DNA of 64,000 nucleotides from Aphrocallistes beatrix. Its lineage: Eukaryota > Porifera > Hexactinellida > Sceptrulophora > Aphrocallistidae. Below the pieces are notes generated by a model that ran no database searches, was not told the origin of the DNA, and saw only the letters and a program-made list of their open reading frames with translations. The stretch covers positions 992,001 to 1,056,000 of the forward strand of contig OY725505.1 in NCBI GenBank assembly GCA_963281255.1, read 5' to 3'. The translations under genes and the position numbers were made by a program. This document shows, piece by piece, positions 54,689 through 64,000 of the stretch (positions within the stretch are counted from its first letter, which is position 1; every line of letters starts with the position of its first letter).

Positions 54689-55305
54689 GATGTGTCCAGT
54701 TTGTGAGCTAGTGACATCAGGAGCCCATACTTGTATAGATTGCTTTATATATGCTCATATTATTTGCGGTCTCAGTATTGGAGAGGAATGATTTAGCAGT
54801 TCAATCGTGTGTAATAAATGTGATTTGAAGAGAAATTAAAATGATGCTGAAGCAATGCAGCACAAATTCAAAAGAAAACAAACCCAGCAACATCAGCGTA
54901 TGTTGAAATCAAGTATAAATAGACTTCCTCCTGCCAATTTTGGAGACAGTGTTTTAATACAAATCTCATCGCCAGATACCATGACAACATTGGGAAACAA
55001 TAATATGTTAGGAATTATTTCAAATAAAGAGGACGATTTATATACTATATCGACAAGACAAGGGACAATAGAATCTCTTTATACGAGGAATCAATTCAAA
55101 GTATGTCCCAAGAATATATTACAAATGGATGAAGTACCTTCAACAATATCTCAATGTAATGCAATGCGGAACGCTTCGCTCTTCTCAACCCATTATTGTA
55201 ATTGCAAGTGTTGCAAAAATTCAAGGTATCCTTGTCGAAGATCACAAAAACAATGCCATTCAAAGTGTCATAATGGGCGAGCTTGCCAAAACAAAGTCTA
55301 GCAAT
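54687..55305 (+). pseudogene. KRBA2/Ginger-like integrase C-terminal remnant
   Basis: Three pieces in the order of KRBA2-like, Ginger-type integrase C-termini: a zinc finger (CPVCELVTSGAHTCIDCFIY, then HIICG), interrupted by a stop at about 54790; a chromo/SH3-like segment (PPANFGDSVLIQISSPD ... GTIESLYTRNQFKVC); and a Cys-rich tail (CNCKCCKN ... CHSKCHNGRACQ). The integrase core is absent and a LINE abuts the start. Function lost. Confidence 0.72.
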
Positions 55306-55430
55306 TCACTTACTGTAATAGAATAGAATAGAAAAGGATTTTTTTGCACCTATATTCGATATTTAGATACAAATAGATAAAAAACTCTCTTCCCTAAAAT
55401 GTTCTTATAACCGATTTCTATTAGTACAAG

Positions 55431-57033
55431 TCATAGACTCCTTAAATAGAAGGACTAGTATCTCCTATGCTCGGGTCCTGGAACTTGGGTCCCATCATAG
55501 ATTGGGTTGTACATATGCTAAAAGCTTCATCTTGGTGTTTAACATGGGGTTTTGAGGGATGTGGAATTCATTTTTTATACTTTTGACCTTCTATAAGGTC
55601 ACCTGAAAGTCATTTGAAGGTTAAAACACTCAAAATAACAGGAATTTATCTAAAATTTTGTGTATTTTTCTAATCAAATGCAGGGTAACGAGACAAACAC
55701 AGTCAAAATAGTTTACATTGTGATTATATAAGTCAAAATGACAGTTTAAATGCTAACATTAGCACGGATGAATTAATAAGGTCAGTTTAAAATGCAAACA
55801 AAAGGTAAAACATTGCAAATTGGCGCATAATCAACCATACACAATATTACACATATAGGGATATCATTGTGAACAGGAATATTACTCCCTATTTAGTTTT
55901 GAGATGAGAGTTTTTCCTTCCTTCTCAAGCAGCCAAGTTGCCTTTCTTTATCACTATTATCAAGCACAAAAGACTTCAAAAGTATGTTTGACAAAGTAAT
56001 ACATGCTCCTTGAATAATAGCCATTGGACTGTCAATACGAGATAAAGCTTGGCTGAGGTGAGCTCGACAGTAGTGTAAATTGCAATTAACAAACAGTTTG
56101 TACGCTGAATGAACGAAATCAACAGTTGAAATTAGGGGTACAGTTAGTCCACCCCTGTTTAAATAAGTGAGAAACTCAGTCAGATTGTCATCATCATCTT
56201 CAGCTTCGGCCGTTGAAATATTAGCTCGAAATTTGTGTTCCAAATATCTAGCGAGAAATATTACTTTATGTTTCATTGTGTCATTACTTTGAACAAGACC
56301 TTCAGTCTCTGAAATAGTGATATCAAATTGATCTTCTTCTATGTGAATGCTACAAGTGCAAGATACTTCACTATGAGGCTGTGGGGTCGAATCATATTTC
56401 AAAAGAGTGTGAAGATTCTTGGTTTCTGCAGATGCCAAATGGTGATTTCGCATGTTGTAAGTGTAGAAACTGGACGACTGAACGTCCTTGTGTATCAGTT
56501 TTGGAAATGTAAACATCATCACAATTTCTAGGGGTTGAAGAGACTTGCTTTAAACATGACTGTGGGACACCAGGAAAAATGGATGGCGGTTGGCTAGGTC
56601 GTTTACCACCTTTAACTGTGACCCATTCACAGTCAAAATGATGGACGCAAGCATAGATTTGTTTAAGTTGTAACAGACTGGAGCGCTCATTTGGCATAGC
56701 ATCAATCCAACTATTTCGCTCTACTCCATCACTTGGAAATGGTACTACTTTTGTGTAAGGTTCACCCCTGTAATTTCCACGACAACCATAGACGTTACAC
56801 TTCTTAGGCATTATGAAGTTAAACCAAGCTACAAACCTGAAAAAAAATCATAATACAGCAGCATGACGTAAGGACAGCGTCAGTTGGCGCCAGGAACGGC
56901 AAAAAAAGCAAAAACTTTCCATGATCTGCCATTTTCGTGACACAACGACGTCGTTGCGTCACGAAACAATGGGACCCAAGTTCCGTAATCCGAGATTGCC
57001 AGATACTAGTACTTCTATTTAAGGAGTCTATGA
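55431..57033 (-). mobile_element. P-like element with THAP transposase remnant (1.6 kb)
   Basis: Ends match for about 34 bp, tcatagactccttaaataga at the left and its inverse at the right, followed by a second block 'ggaacttgggtcccat' in both. Such ends and a THAP-type transposase fit the P superfamily. I found no clear 8-bp target duplication. The body is much shorter than an autonomous P element, so it is internally deleted. Confidence 0.75.
55893..56811 (-). pseudogene. THAP-domain P-like transposase, deleted and frameshifted
   Basis: The N-terminus is a full THAP finger: C5, C10, then C55 and H58 in the C2CH pattern, W35 in the usual place, and a SIFPGVP end (residues 78-83) in place of AVPTIF. 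A frameshift near 56500 moves the reading to the frame ending at 55893, whose C-terminal part (LNRGGLTVPLISTVDFVHSA ... SNILLKSFVLDNSDK) resembles the C-terminus of P-like THAP transposases. The RNase H-like catalytic centre is missing. It could only act, if at all, as a DNA-binding protein. Confidence 0.75.
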
Positions 57034-57212
57034 CTATAGTAGAAGTTAATTCTTATAGTTATGTGCTATTAAAAGTTAAATATAAGTGCTTGGACGAAAT
57101 ACTTTCAAATAGGATATAATTTTAGTGTTTAAAAACAAAATTAACACCACTCTACGTTAGTGGTTCACGAATTTAATTAACCCACGACCCCAAATTCGTA
57201 TTTAAAAATATA

Positions 57213-58527
57213 CAGGGTGCGATTTAAGTTATGTCCCATTTACAATTACCCATAACTTTGCGAATAATCACTTTGTATCATTGAAAATTCACGTATAGCT
57301 TGGAGATCATGCTACAATACGAATTATGAATTGCTATTCAATGTATCCGCATTTGTTTTTAACTACAGTTTTTATTCTGCCTGGTAAAGTCCCTACTGCG
57401 GCACGTAAGACCTCTTGGGGAACTTTCGACCATTCTGCTACCAAATATCATTTCAAAGACTCAATATTTTAGTGAGATTTACTACAGGCATTTGTTTCGA
57501 GAATGGGCCAATCGAATAGCCAATGGGGTTTAGCTCTGGGCTGTACGACGTCTATTTATCATCACTGATAAACCCCGGAATAATGTTGCGAAGCAAATCT
57601 TGAGTAGAATTATCGGTATGGTCTTGAGTTCTATCTTGTTGGAAGACGAAGTACCTCACATTTAATATTGTTTGCCATAGGTTCTACACAACCGGCTGTA
57701 AAATCAACTCACGGTAGGTGGGAGCGATGATTTTAACCCCACTGGAGACAAAAACCCGATGTGTCCGTCCACTAGCGGATATTCCAGGTCAAGCCATCAC
57801 TGAGAGAGGCTTTTGCAACCTAGGTACATGTCTGAGCATTTCTTTATTGCTACATGTCGTGAGTGATATTATTCTTTCATTTTGACTATTAGAAACCTCG
57901 TGGGTTGTGAAAATTTTCTCATCTGATAGCAGAATATTTTACAGACCACAAGTAGCGTGCCGACCAAGTTCTCCCTTACTTCTCAGTAATCTCTTTTCTT
58001 TAACCTGCTCACTAAGGAAATGAATCTTCTTTCTTTTGTAACCTCGCATCCCTAAACAGATTTTCCCAACTTTGCGGATTGGAAACTCGGAAACTTTGAG
58101 TTCTAGAGTCATTTTTCTCAGCGAACGCCGGGGATTTCGACGAATCCGCTCCCACACAGCCTTCTAGAGCTGAAGAACCCTTATTGACGGCGGACGACCA
58201 CTTCTTGCCCTGTCCGCATCTCCTCCGATCTCCTTGTATCTCCTAATAGTACGATGGACGAACTTTTGCTTGGATTCAGGAAACTTCAACAATTTCATTA
58301 TTTTTCATGTGTTCCCCCTCCCCTGTATTGAATAATTCAATGATTCCACACCTCTTTTGCCCCATTGGGAATAAAATTTCAGAATCTGGTTATTTTGTGC
58401 AATTAAGTTAGATGTTTACAGTAAAGTGTCATTATAACTTAAAAATAGCTTGTATAATAGCTAATACACTGGTTATGCTTGGTTTGGTGGTAGTCTAAAT
58501 TGGGGACAGAACTTAAATCGCACCCTG
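57213..58527 (-). mobile_element. Tc1/mariner element (1.3 kb) with decayed transposase
   Basis: Ends cagggtgcgatttaagttat and, from the right, cagggtgcgatttaagttct, flanked by TA (57211-57212, 58528-58529). Full-length for the superfamily. The transposase runs on the minus strand. Confidence 0.9.
57330..58320 (-). pseudogene. Tc1/mariner transposase, multiple stops
   Basis: Reading down the minus strand: helix-turn-helix segments (FPESKQKFVHRTIRRYKEIG; then after a stop VWERIRRNPRRSLRKMTLEL and GYKRKKIHFLSEQVKEKRLL), SDEKIFT with the first catalytic Asp, a FQQD second-Asp region and a decayed YSPELNPIGY third region. At least four stops and frame changes. The longest open piece is 57939-58157. 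Confidence 0.85.
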
Positions 58528-58536
58528 TAACATATA

Positions 58537-58874
58537 CAGGGTGGAACATAAGTGCTGTCCTATATTAAATAAATTAGAAATTGCTCTTATTATGCAACAA
58601 TAAGTATAACAGGCTGTATACTTCAAAAATCATTTAAACTATCAATTAGGTCATTTTATATAGCATTTCCTAATTGAACTATTAATTTTTGATATTCATA
58701 TAGTCAGATATATCCAGACATTTTGACGAACTTGGTGGCAGATATGCCTAATCGTGTTAAACTTGTAATAAAAAGAGATGGAGATTATATTGATAAGTGA
58801 ATCATAGCATACTATAACTTAAAATTCCATTTATTTGACATAACTCAATAGGACAACACTTATGTTCCACCCTG
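58537..58874. mobile_element. Tc1/mariner-type MITE (338 bp)
   Basis: Ends cagggtggaacataagtgct and, from the right, cagggtggaacataagtgtt; TA flanks at 58535-58536 and 58875-58876. Only 9 bp separate it from the previous element. Confidence 0.9.
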
Positions 58875-59355
58875 TACATAGTATCTGTATAAAAACATCA
58901 AAGTTAATTTTTTAAGCAGTTGCTAGCCCCATTAGTGATTTAGCCACCCAATTTCGTCGAGTTTAATACCATTCGCACTTGGACTAGTCGAAGTGAACTT
59001 AAACTAACTAACTACTCTAGTCTAAGTGTACTTAGACTAGTTCAAGTGTGCTTAGACTAAATTCGCACTTGGACTGCAACATTCATACTTAATTTTTCAT
59101 TCTCACAATTCGCATGCGATATATCCGCAGTCGTATAGTTATGTCTTATCCGCATATAGATTAAAGTTTTTAATAGCTCTACCTATCTGCGCCAAGACCA
59201 AGTCAGGTATCTCTATTCTTGTGTCAGTAGGCGCAAGCGCCCAGTACTTTTCAATACCACTATTTACAACTTGTATTGATGTGTTTCAATTACCAGAGAT
59301 ATTTGTTTATGTTACTCGCCTTAGAACCCATAATTTACGTAAAATGCTTGAAGCC
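58875..59355. other. Intergenic with iterated 'cttagact' motif
   Basis: About 58970-59090 repeats 'actagtc', 'cttagact' and 'ttcgcacttggact' on both strands, an irregular set of short inverted repeats that may be the end of a transposon. No gene seen. Confidence 0.45.
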
Positions 59356-59563
59356 CATACATGCCAACCTGAGTCATGATAAAAGCGGGACGCAGCGTTG
59401 AATTTCGCTGGACATGGCGGGACACAATAGAAAAGTAAAGTATTATACACAATAGAAAAGTATTATAAGCGGGACATAATGGGGAAATTTAATTTAAAAG
59501 CGGAACACTCGAGAAAATTAGGTCAAGAGAAGGGTGAAAAAAGCGGGACAGTTGGCAAGTATG
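59356..59563. mobile_element. MITE family G, copy G2, 6-bp target duplication
   Basis: Ends catacatgccaacctgagtc and, from the right, catacttgccaactgtcccg. The flank gaagcc is at 59350-59355 and 59564-59569. Same sequence as G1 but inverted relative to the window. Confidence 0.82.
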
Positions 59564-59619
59564 GAAGCCTAACTATAAAGTATGGAAGCCTAACTATAGA
59601 GATATTCAATAAGATTGAT

Positions 59620-59799
59620 ATCAGTATAGGAATCTGTGAAAAAATGGCAAACAGGATTAAAAGTCAGGTTTGGGATAATTTTTCTCGAGGTGGTGATATA
59701 GCAAGATGCAACACTTGCGATATCAAATTTTTTTGTAAAGGTGGTTGTACAAGTGCAATGCGAAACCACTGTCGTTCAGTGCATATGATTTGTAACTAA
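59620..59799 (+). pseudogene. BED zinc-finger fragment
   Basis: The frame contains VWDNFSRGGDIARCNTCDIK and RNHCRSVH: the W/F lead, C-x2-C and H-x4-H of a BED finger, complete, ending in a stop right after. The frame's upstream part (from 59479) comes from MITE G2. Most likely the N-terminal piece of a hAT transposase; an expressed stand-alone BED protein is possible but unsupported. Confidence 0.65.
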
Positions 59800-60120
59800 T
59801 TTGTACCAAAATAAGAAGTAGGTGGGGTGACGATACATTAGAAACCTTATCTTTCTAAGAAGTTACTTTAGGAAACTAAAGAACTAATTACTATACTGTA
59901 CCATTCAGATCCTAGTTAAACATGTTTATTGAATGATCTAGAGTACACGCATAATTGGGTCAAATAATAAGTTGGGAAAAATTCAAATAGATAGACTGAT
60001 AAACGATATCCGGATATCTGGATACAATTTTATGAGGTATTTAAAAGTACCTAGCGGATAAATGAGATTAATAATTTAATTTATTAGTTTTATTGACAAG
60101 TTTAGAATTTAATGAAAATA

Positions 60121-60606
60121 CAGTCGACTCTCGTTAATACGAACACGGATAAGGAGTACAATCAGATAAGAAGTACAAGTTTTGATACCCCAACCTAATC
60201 TATGGCAAAATATATACAAACGAACTCCGGTTAACACGAACACGGATAAGACGAAATATCGGATAATAAGTACGATTTGTGGGTCTCCTTCAGTGCGTTT
60301 TCAATACTAAATACATCGGTTAATACGAACAGGTGTGTGCCTACGAGCACTTTGAATATGGTACGTAGTATGTACTTAGATAGATACTAGACAGATATTT
60401 CTCAATGAAAATACAGTCGAATCTCGTTAATACAACATGGATAATGAGTTCTCTATTTGACAAGTACAATTTCATACTCTCACGTAGTTATCACTATGTA
60501 TATTAAGTATTTTGGACAAATGTACGTACTTCGGTTAATACGTACTCCGGATAAGGAGTACAAATCTCCACGGTCCCTTGGTGTACGTGTTTACGAGAGT
60601 CGACTG
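60121..60606. mobile_element. pogo/Tigger-like element(s) in the left arm of Q
   Basis: Ends cagtcgactctcgttaatac and, from the right, cagtcgactctcgtaaacac; TA on both sides. A second internal start, cagtcgaatctcgttaatac, at about 60415 suggests two copies nested or joined. The right arm of Q preserves the empty site. Confidence 0.8.
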
Positions 60607-60991
60607 TAGCTACATATTGCGGATCCTTCCTATTATCCAAGCGCATATTTTTGCATCCAAATGGCTTCACATTCTCACCTCATCTTCAAAGAATACGGAA
60701 AACATTCTATATTTCGAAGTATGTAACTACTTCGCAACTTGTCCAATTCCTAGCGTTCTGGCCGTTTCCGGTTGATATGTCACATACATTCTATTCTCGC
60801 AGTGGTGGTTTAAAGTTTCATTTGTCAATATCCTTACAGCAGATTGAATTATTAAATTTGACACCATTTCAAAAATTCTAACCCACACTAGATGAATTAC
60901 AATCGTTACGAACGCTTCAAGGGCGAATGGTATGCCGACTTCATTATATTGTGGCAGGATGACTGCTAGTTAACTCGACTCTTATAAATAT

Positions 60992-61387
60992 GTGCCATCT
61001 GAAACAATTACTAATAACAAGCGAACTGGCCAGGATTACTCAAGGAAATCTCTGGTTCTTGGGGATAATCCTTCGAAATGTCGATGGGAACAATCTCGAA
61101 TGCGCTCTCTTTTATCCAAATGCTTAATTGCTAAACATTTAACCAGCTTCCCAACACTTCAAACAGACGTTGAAGTTCGAATTCGAGCTAGAAGTTCGAA
61201 GAGTTTCAGTATCCATTGCCATTGCAATATGCCAGAATACTTCAGTAGATATATGGTCAAATGCACAGAATGTACCCACTGGTACCACAACCCCTGTGAG
61301 GATTTCCCTGACGAAAAATGCGTTTCAAAGAAAATTGCTAAAGTATTTAAATGCTCTAATTGCACATCTACAATCAGATATATATAA
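60992..61387 (+). CDS. PHD-finger protein fragment within element Q
   Basis: 131-residue frame with a C-terminal PHD-type finger: C-x-C (HCHCNMPEY), C-x2-C (KCTECTHWYH), H/C (YHNPC) and C-x2-C (FKCSNC), seven or eight zinc ligands in the C4HC3 order. The N-terminal ~75 residues are basic and unrecognised. PHD fingers of this kind often form the C-terminus of transposon-encoded proteins, and this frame sits between inverted arms, so it is probably a transposon piece and not a host gene. It is open to its stop, but the true start may be upstream. Confidence 0.5.
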   Translation: MPSETITNNKRTGQDYSRKSLVLGDNPSKCRWEQSRMRSLLSKCLIAKHLTSFPTLQTDVEVRIRARSSKSFSIHCHCNMPEYFSRYMVKCTECTHWYHNPCEDFPDEKCVSKKIAKVFKCSNCTSTIRYI

Positions 61388-61609
61388 CAATTGTACATAA
61401 TAGTTTGAATTATTTGAATGTATCTAAAATATCCATGTTTGTTTGACATACAAAATAACGGGTCGTGTAATATATATTTTCAACTTTCATATAAGCCAAT
61501 TGGACTGAATTCCGTCGTAACCGAGAGTAGAGCTGTTCACAGACTTGTGAGTTGAGCGTTTGAATCTCTCTAGTTTGAACATTGCGCATTGAATAAGCTG
61601 ATTGCATTT

Positions 61610-63579
61610 GGGGAATTCCATGTCAAATCAACCAACCATTTCACCACCATCAACCGATTTGTCTGAAATTTGCTGTGCGACAAGCCACTGATATGTCTTT
61701 ACTTTCGTGAAAATTTCAGATCAATCGGTCATGTGCTTTTTGAGTTATGACGTCACAGATTTTTGAATTTTTGCTGTTTGACCAAGGATTTTCACAATGG
61801 TAAAATCACCATCCCATTTTAAATTCGAATAACTCGAAAAATATTCATCAAACTCTTTCATAAATTGCTATACTTATGTTTTTTACATATGGAGAATACG
61901 AAAAACATGAGTAAATTAAGTTTTGAGTTCCTTTTCTTTGTGAAAACTGGAACTGAAACCAACTCCGGAAGCAAACCGGAACTACGACGTAGCAAAAATG
62001 TATATTTTGTAAACTGTTTTATTTTTTGATATTTTACTGTTTATAGTCATAATTCATTGTATAAAAGAATTCATTTGGTTTCCATGTGTTCTCTTTGAGT
62101 TATTCACATTTGTGTACCTGTAAACGCTTTCTGTATATAACTCAAAATTTTATCCCTTTTGTGAAAATATAAAATTGACCTGACAGCTCTTAATTTCTAC
62201 CATTGTGAAAATGCTTTTATGTCGTCTTCTATAATATCGCTCATTATTACAACATTCTACGATTGATATGTGAATTAGGAATTATAAGTCTGTTGTATAT
62301 TTGACCGTAGACAGACTAAACACAAACAGTGCAATGCTGTTGTTGCTATGTAATAGGAATGCAATAAATGTCACTAATGAGTTGAAAAGTTAATTTAAGA
62401 GGACTAATATTTGCTGAACAATCCGATATTTAGTCCGACCATAGCACTCTGTATATAAAGCCTCAACTATAATAAAACAACCACTTAGAAGTGCCCTTAA
62501 ACAACCTCTGAAAATTGCTAAATTTGTCCTAAATATAACCTATTGTGCAATAATATGATGGCTAATCGAAATTTTAACAACGGATATGAATACTTTAGCG
62601 TCATATTTATATATGCTGGTAATACATTCCGATGCTCTATTCTGCGTCGTTCATGATTTTAGGCAGATCATGCATTTGTTCAACCATCTTCGACCACATC
62701 CCTGGTCCATTTTTGAGATTTGATGGGAGGCTTTATATACAGAGTGCTATGGTCGGACTAAATATCGGATTGTTCAGCAAATATTAGTCCTCTTAAATTA
62801 ACTTTTCAACTCATTAGTGACATTTATTGCATTCCTATTATATAGCAACAACAGTATTGCACTGTTTGTGTTTAGTCTGTCTGCGGTCAAATATACAACA
62901 GACTTATAATTCCTAATGTACATATCAATCGTAGAATGTTGTAATAATGAGCGATATTATAGAAGAAGACATAAAAGCATTTTCAAAATGGTAGAAATTG
63001 AGAGTTGTCAGGTCAATTTTATATTTTCACAAAAGGGATAAAGTTTTGAGTTATATACAGAAAGCGTTTACAGGTACAATAATGTGAATATCTCAAAGAG
63101 AACACATGGAAACCAAATGAATTCTTTTATACAATGAATTATGACTATAAACAGTAAAATATCAAAAAATAAAACAGTTTCCAAAATATTCATTTTTGCT
63201 ACGTCATAGTTCCGGTTTGCTTCCGGAGTTGGTTTCAGTTCCAGTTTTCACAAATAAAGGAACTCAAAACTTAATTTACTCATGTTTTTGGTATTTTCCA
63301 TGTGTAAAAACATTAGTATAGCAATTCATGAAAGAGTTTGATGAATATTTTTCGAGTTATTCGAGTTTAATATGGGATGGTGATTTTACCATTGTGGAAA
63401 TCCTTGGTCAAACAGCAAAAATTGAAAATTTTGTGACGTCATAAGTCAAAAACCACATGACCGATTGATCTGAAATTTTCACAAAAGTGAAGACATATCA
63501 GTGGCTTGTCGCACAGCAAATATCAGACAAATCGGTTGATGGTGGTGAAATGGTTGGTTGATTTGACATGGAATTCCCC
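61610..63579. mobile_element. Foldback element C2 (1970 bp), possible 4-bp duplication
   Basis: Perfect ends ggggaattccatgtcaaatc on both sides, with attt at 61606-61609 and 63580-63583. Arms of about 850 bp pair; the left arm lacks the inner block seen in C1, while the right arm keeps it ('ccacttagaagtgcccttaa' to 'gtccatttttgagat'). No coding sequence. Confidence 0.85.
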
Positions 63580-63968
63580 ATTTATGATTCTTTGAATGGA
63601 ATCGGTCAATCTAGAAAGTACTCTTCCGAAAGGCAGTCGGATCTCTAAAGGGACATATTATTGACCGCTAGGAATTGGACAAGAGTGAGGTAGTTACATA
63701 CTTCGAAATATAGAATGTTTTCCGTAGAATTCTGTGAAGATGAAGTGATAATGTAAAGCCATTTGGATGGAAAAATATGCGCTTGAATAAATGGAAGGAA
63801 CGCAATATGTAGCTATATTCATTAAATTCTAAACTTGTCAATAAAACTAATAAATTAAATTATTAATCCCATTTTATGCGCTAAGTACTTGTAGCACATG
63901 CACTAGGTGCTTTTAAATATATGAATTTTATCCGGTATTCGGATATATGTGAATGGCGAATACAAAAA

Positions 63969-64000
63969 ATAGTCCAGACCTAAGCCCACTTGATTGCTAC
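63969..64000 (+). pseudogene. Start of a mariner-like transposase segment at window edge
   Basis: The last bases read NSPDLSPLDCY, the third-Asp motif typical of Tc1/mariner-family transposases, with a stop three codons or so before it. Only 11 residues are visible, so whether the element is intact depends on sequence beyond the window. Confidence 0.5.

Larger units (their letters stand above)
60004..63950. mobile_element. Large inverted-repeat element Q with nested insertions
   Basis: Left arm 60004-60120 plus 60609-60780, right arm about 63640-63950, reverse complementary ('attaataatttaatttatta', 'gttttccgtagaattctgtg' region, 'gtagttacatacttcgaaat'). The left arm is interrupted by a pogo-like element and the interior by foldback C2. 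A PHD-finger frame lies inside. Removing the insertions leaves about 1.5 kb. Superfamily not recognised. Confidence 0.65.

Noticed and set aside
59479..59619. N-terminal part of the BED-finger frame as real protein
   Set aside because: This stretch is MITE G2 sequence plus a short 'tatggaagcctaactata' tandem repeat, so the upstream ATG is accidental.

Overview
The window is animal (metazoan) nuclear DNA. The sequence is AT-rich, the four intact genes belong to animal families, and the rest is mostly transposable elements of animal type (mariner, Tc1-like, pogo-like, hAT, P-like with a THAP finger, Harbinger-type MYB, a CR1/L2-like LINE, Ty3/gypsy). I cannot name the species. An intron-poor invertebrate fits best, because all four genes read as single uninterrupted exons, including a 10.9 kb one.

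Layout of the genes: a CYP4-type cytochrome P450 (2848-4410, minus), an RNF217-type RBR ubiquitin ligase (9872-10858, plus), a complete BLTP1/Tweek/KIAA1109 bridge-like lipid-transfer protein (18798-29675, minus) and a glycogen branching enzyme (33500-35602, minus). They have no obvious common pathway and look like ordinary neighbours separated by repeats. Acceptor-like sequence (pyrimidine run then AG) lies just upstream of the start codon in RNF217, and more weakly in BLTP1 and GBE1. This suggests a 5' UTR intron or spliced-leader trans-splicing.

The rest is a dense, nested repeat landscape. 1.1-1.3 kb: hAT MITE with perfect 8-bp target duplication. 5.6-9.1 kb: a head-to-tail dimer of repeat family M, a broken mariner and a broken hAT. 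11.1-18.7 kb: several layers of nesting (family A, hAT, pogo-like MITEs, Harbinger MYB pseudogene, foldback arms). 30.2-32.9 kb: two long foldback elements with ends CATAGCC and 7-bp target duplications. 36-42 kb: mariner-like, Tc1-like, TTAA-type and 9-bp-duplication elements. 42.7-46.2 kb: a giant foldback with a 200-N gap whose two sides carry the same ~197 bp. 47-50.8 kb: an internally deleted gypsy element inside a foldback MITE. 51-64 kb: family A/M repeats, a LINE fragment, a KRBA2/Ginger-like fragment, a P-like element, mariner relics, a BED finger, a PHD finger, and a large inverted-repeat element that fills the right end.

The most unusual content is the set of long foldback elements (families B and C) with 7-bp and 4-bp target duplications, and the two repeat families (A and M) that share a structured GC-rich head and similar tails but have different bodies. 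One family A copy has a 13-bp target duplication, which points to a SINE-like (retrotransposed) origin. All boundaries were read by eye; family assignments of non-coding elements are inferences from ends and target duplications.
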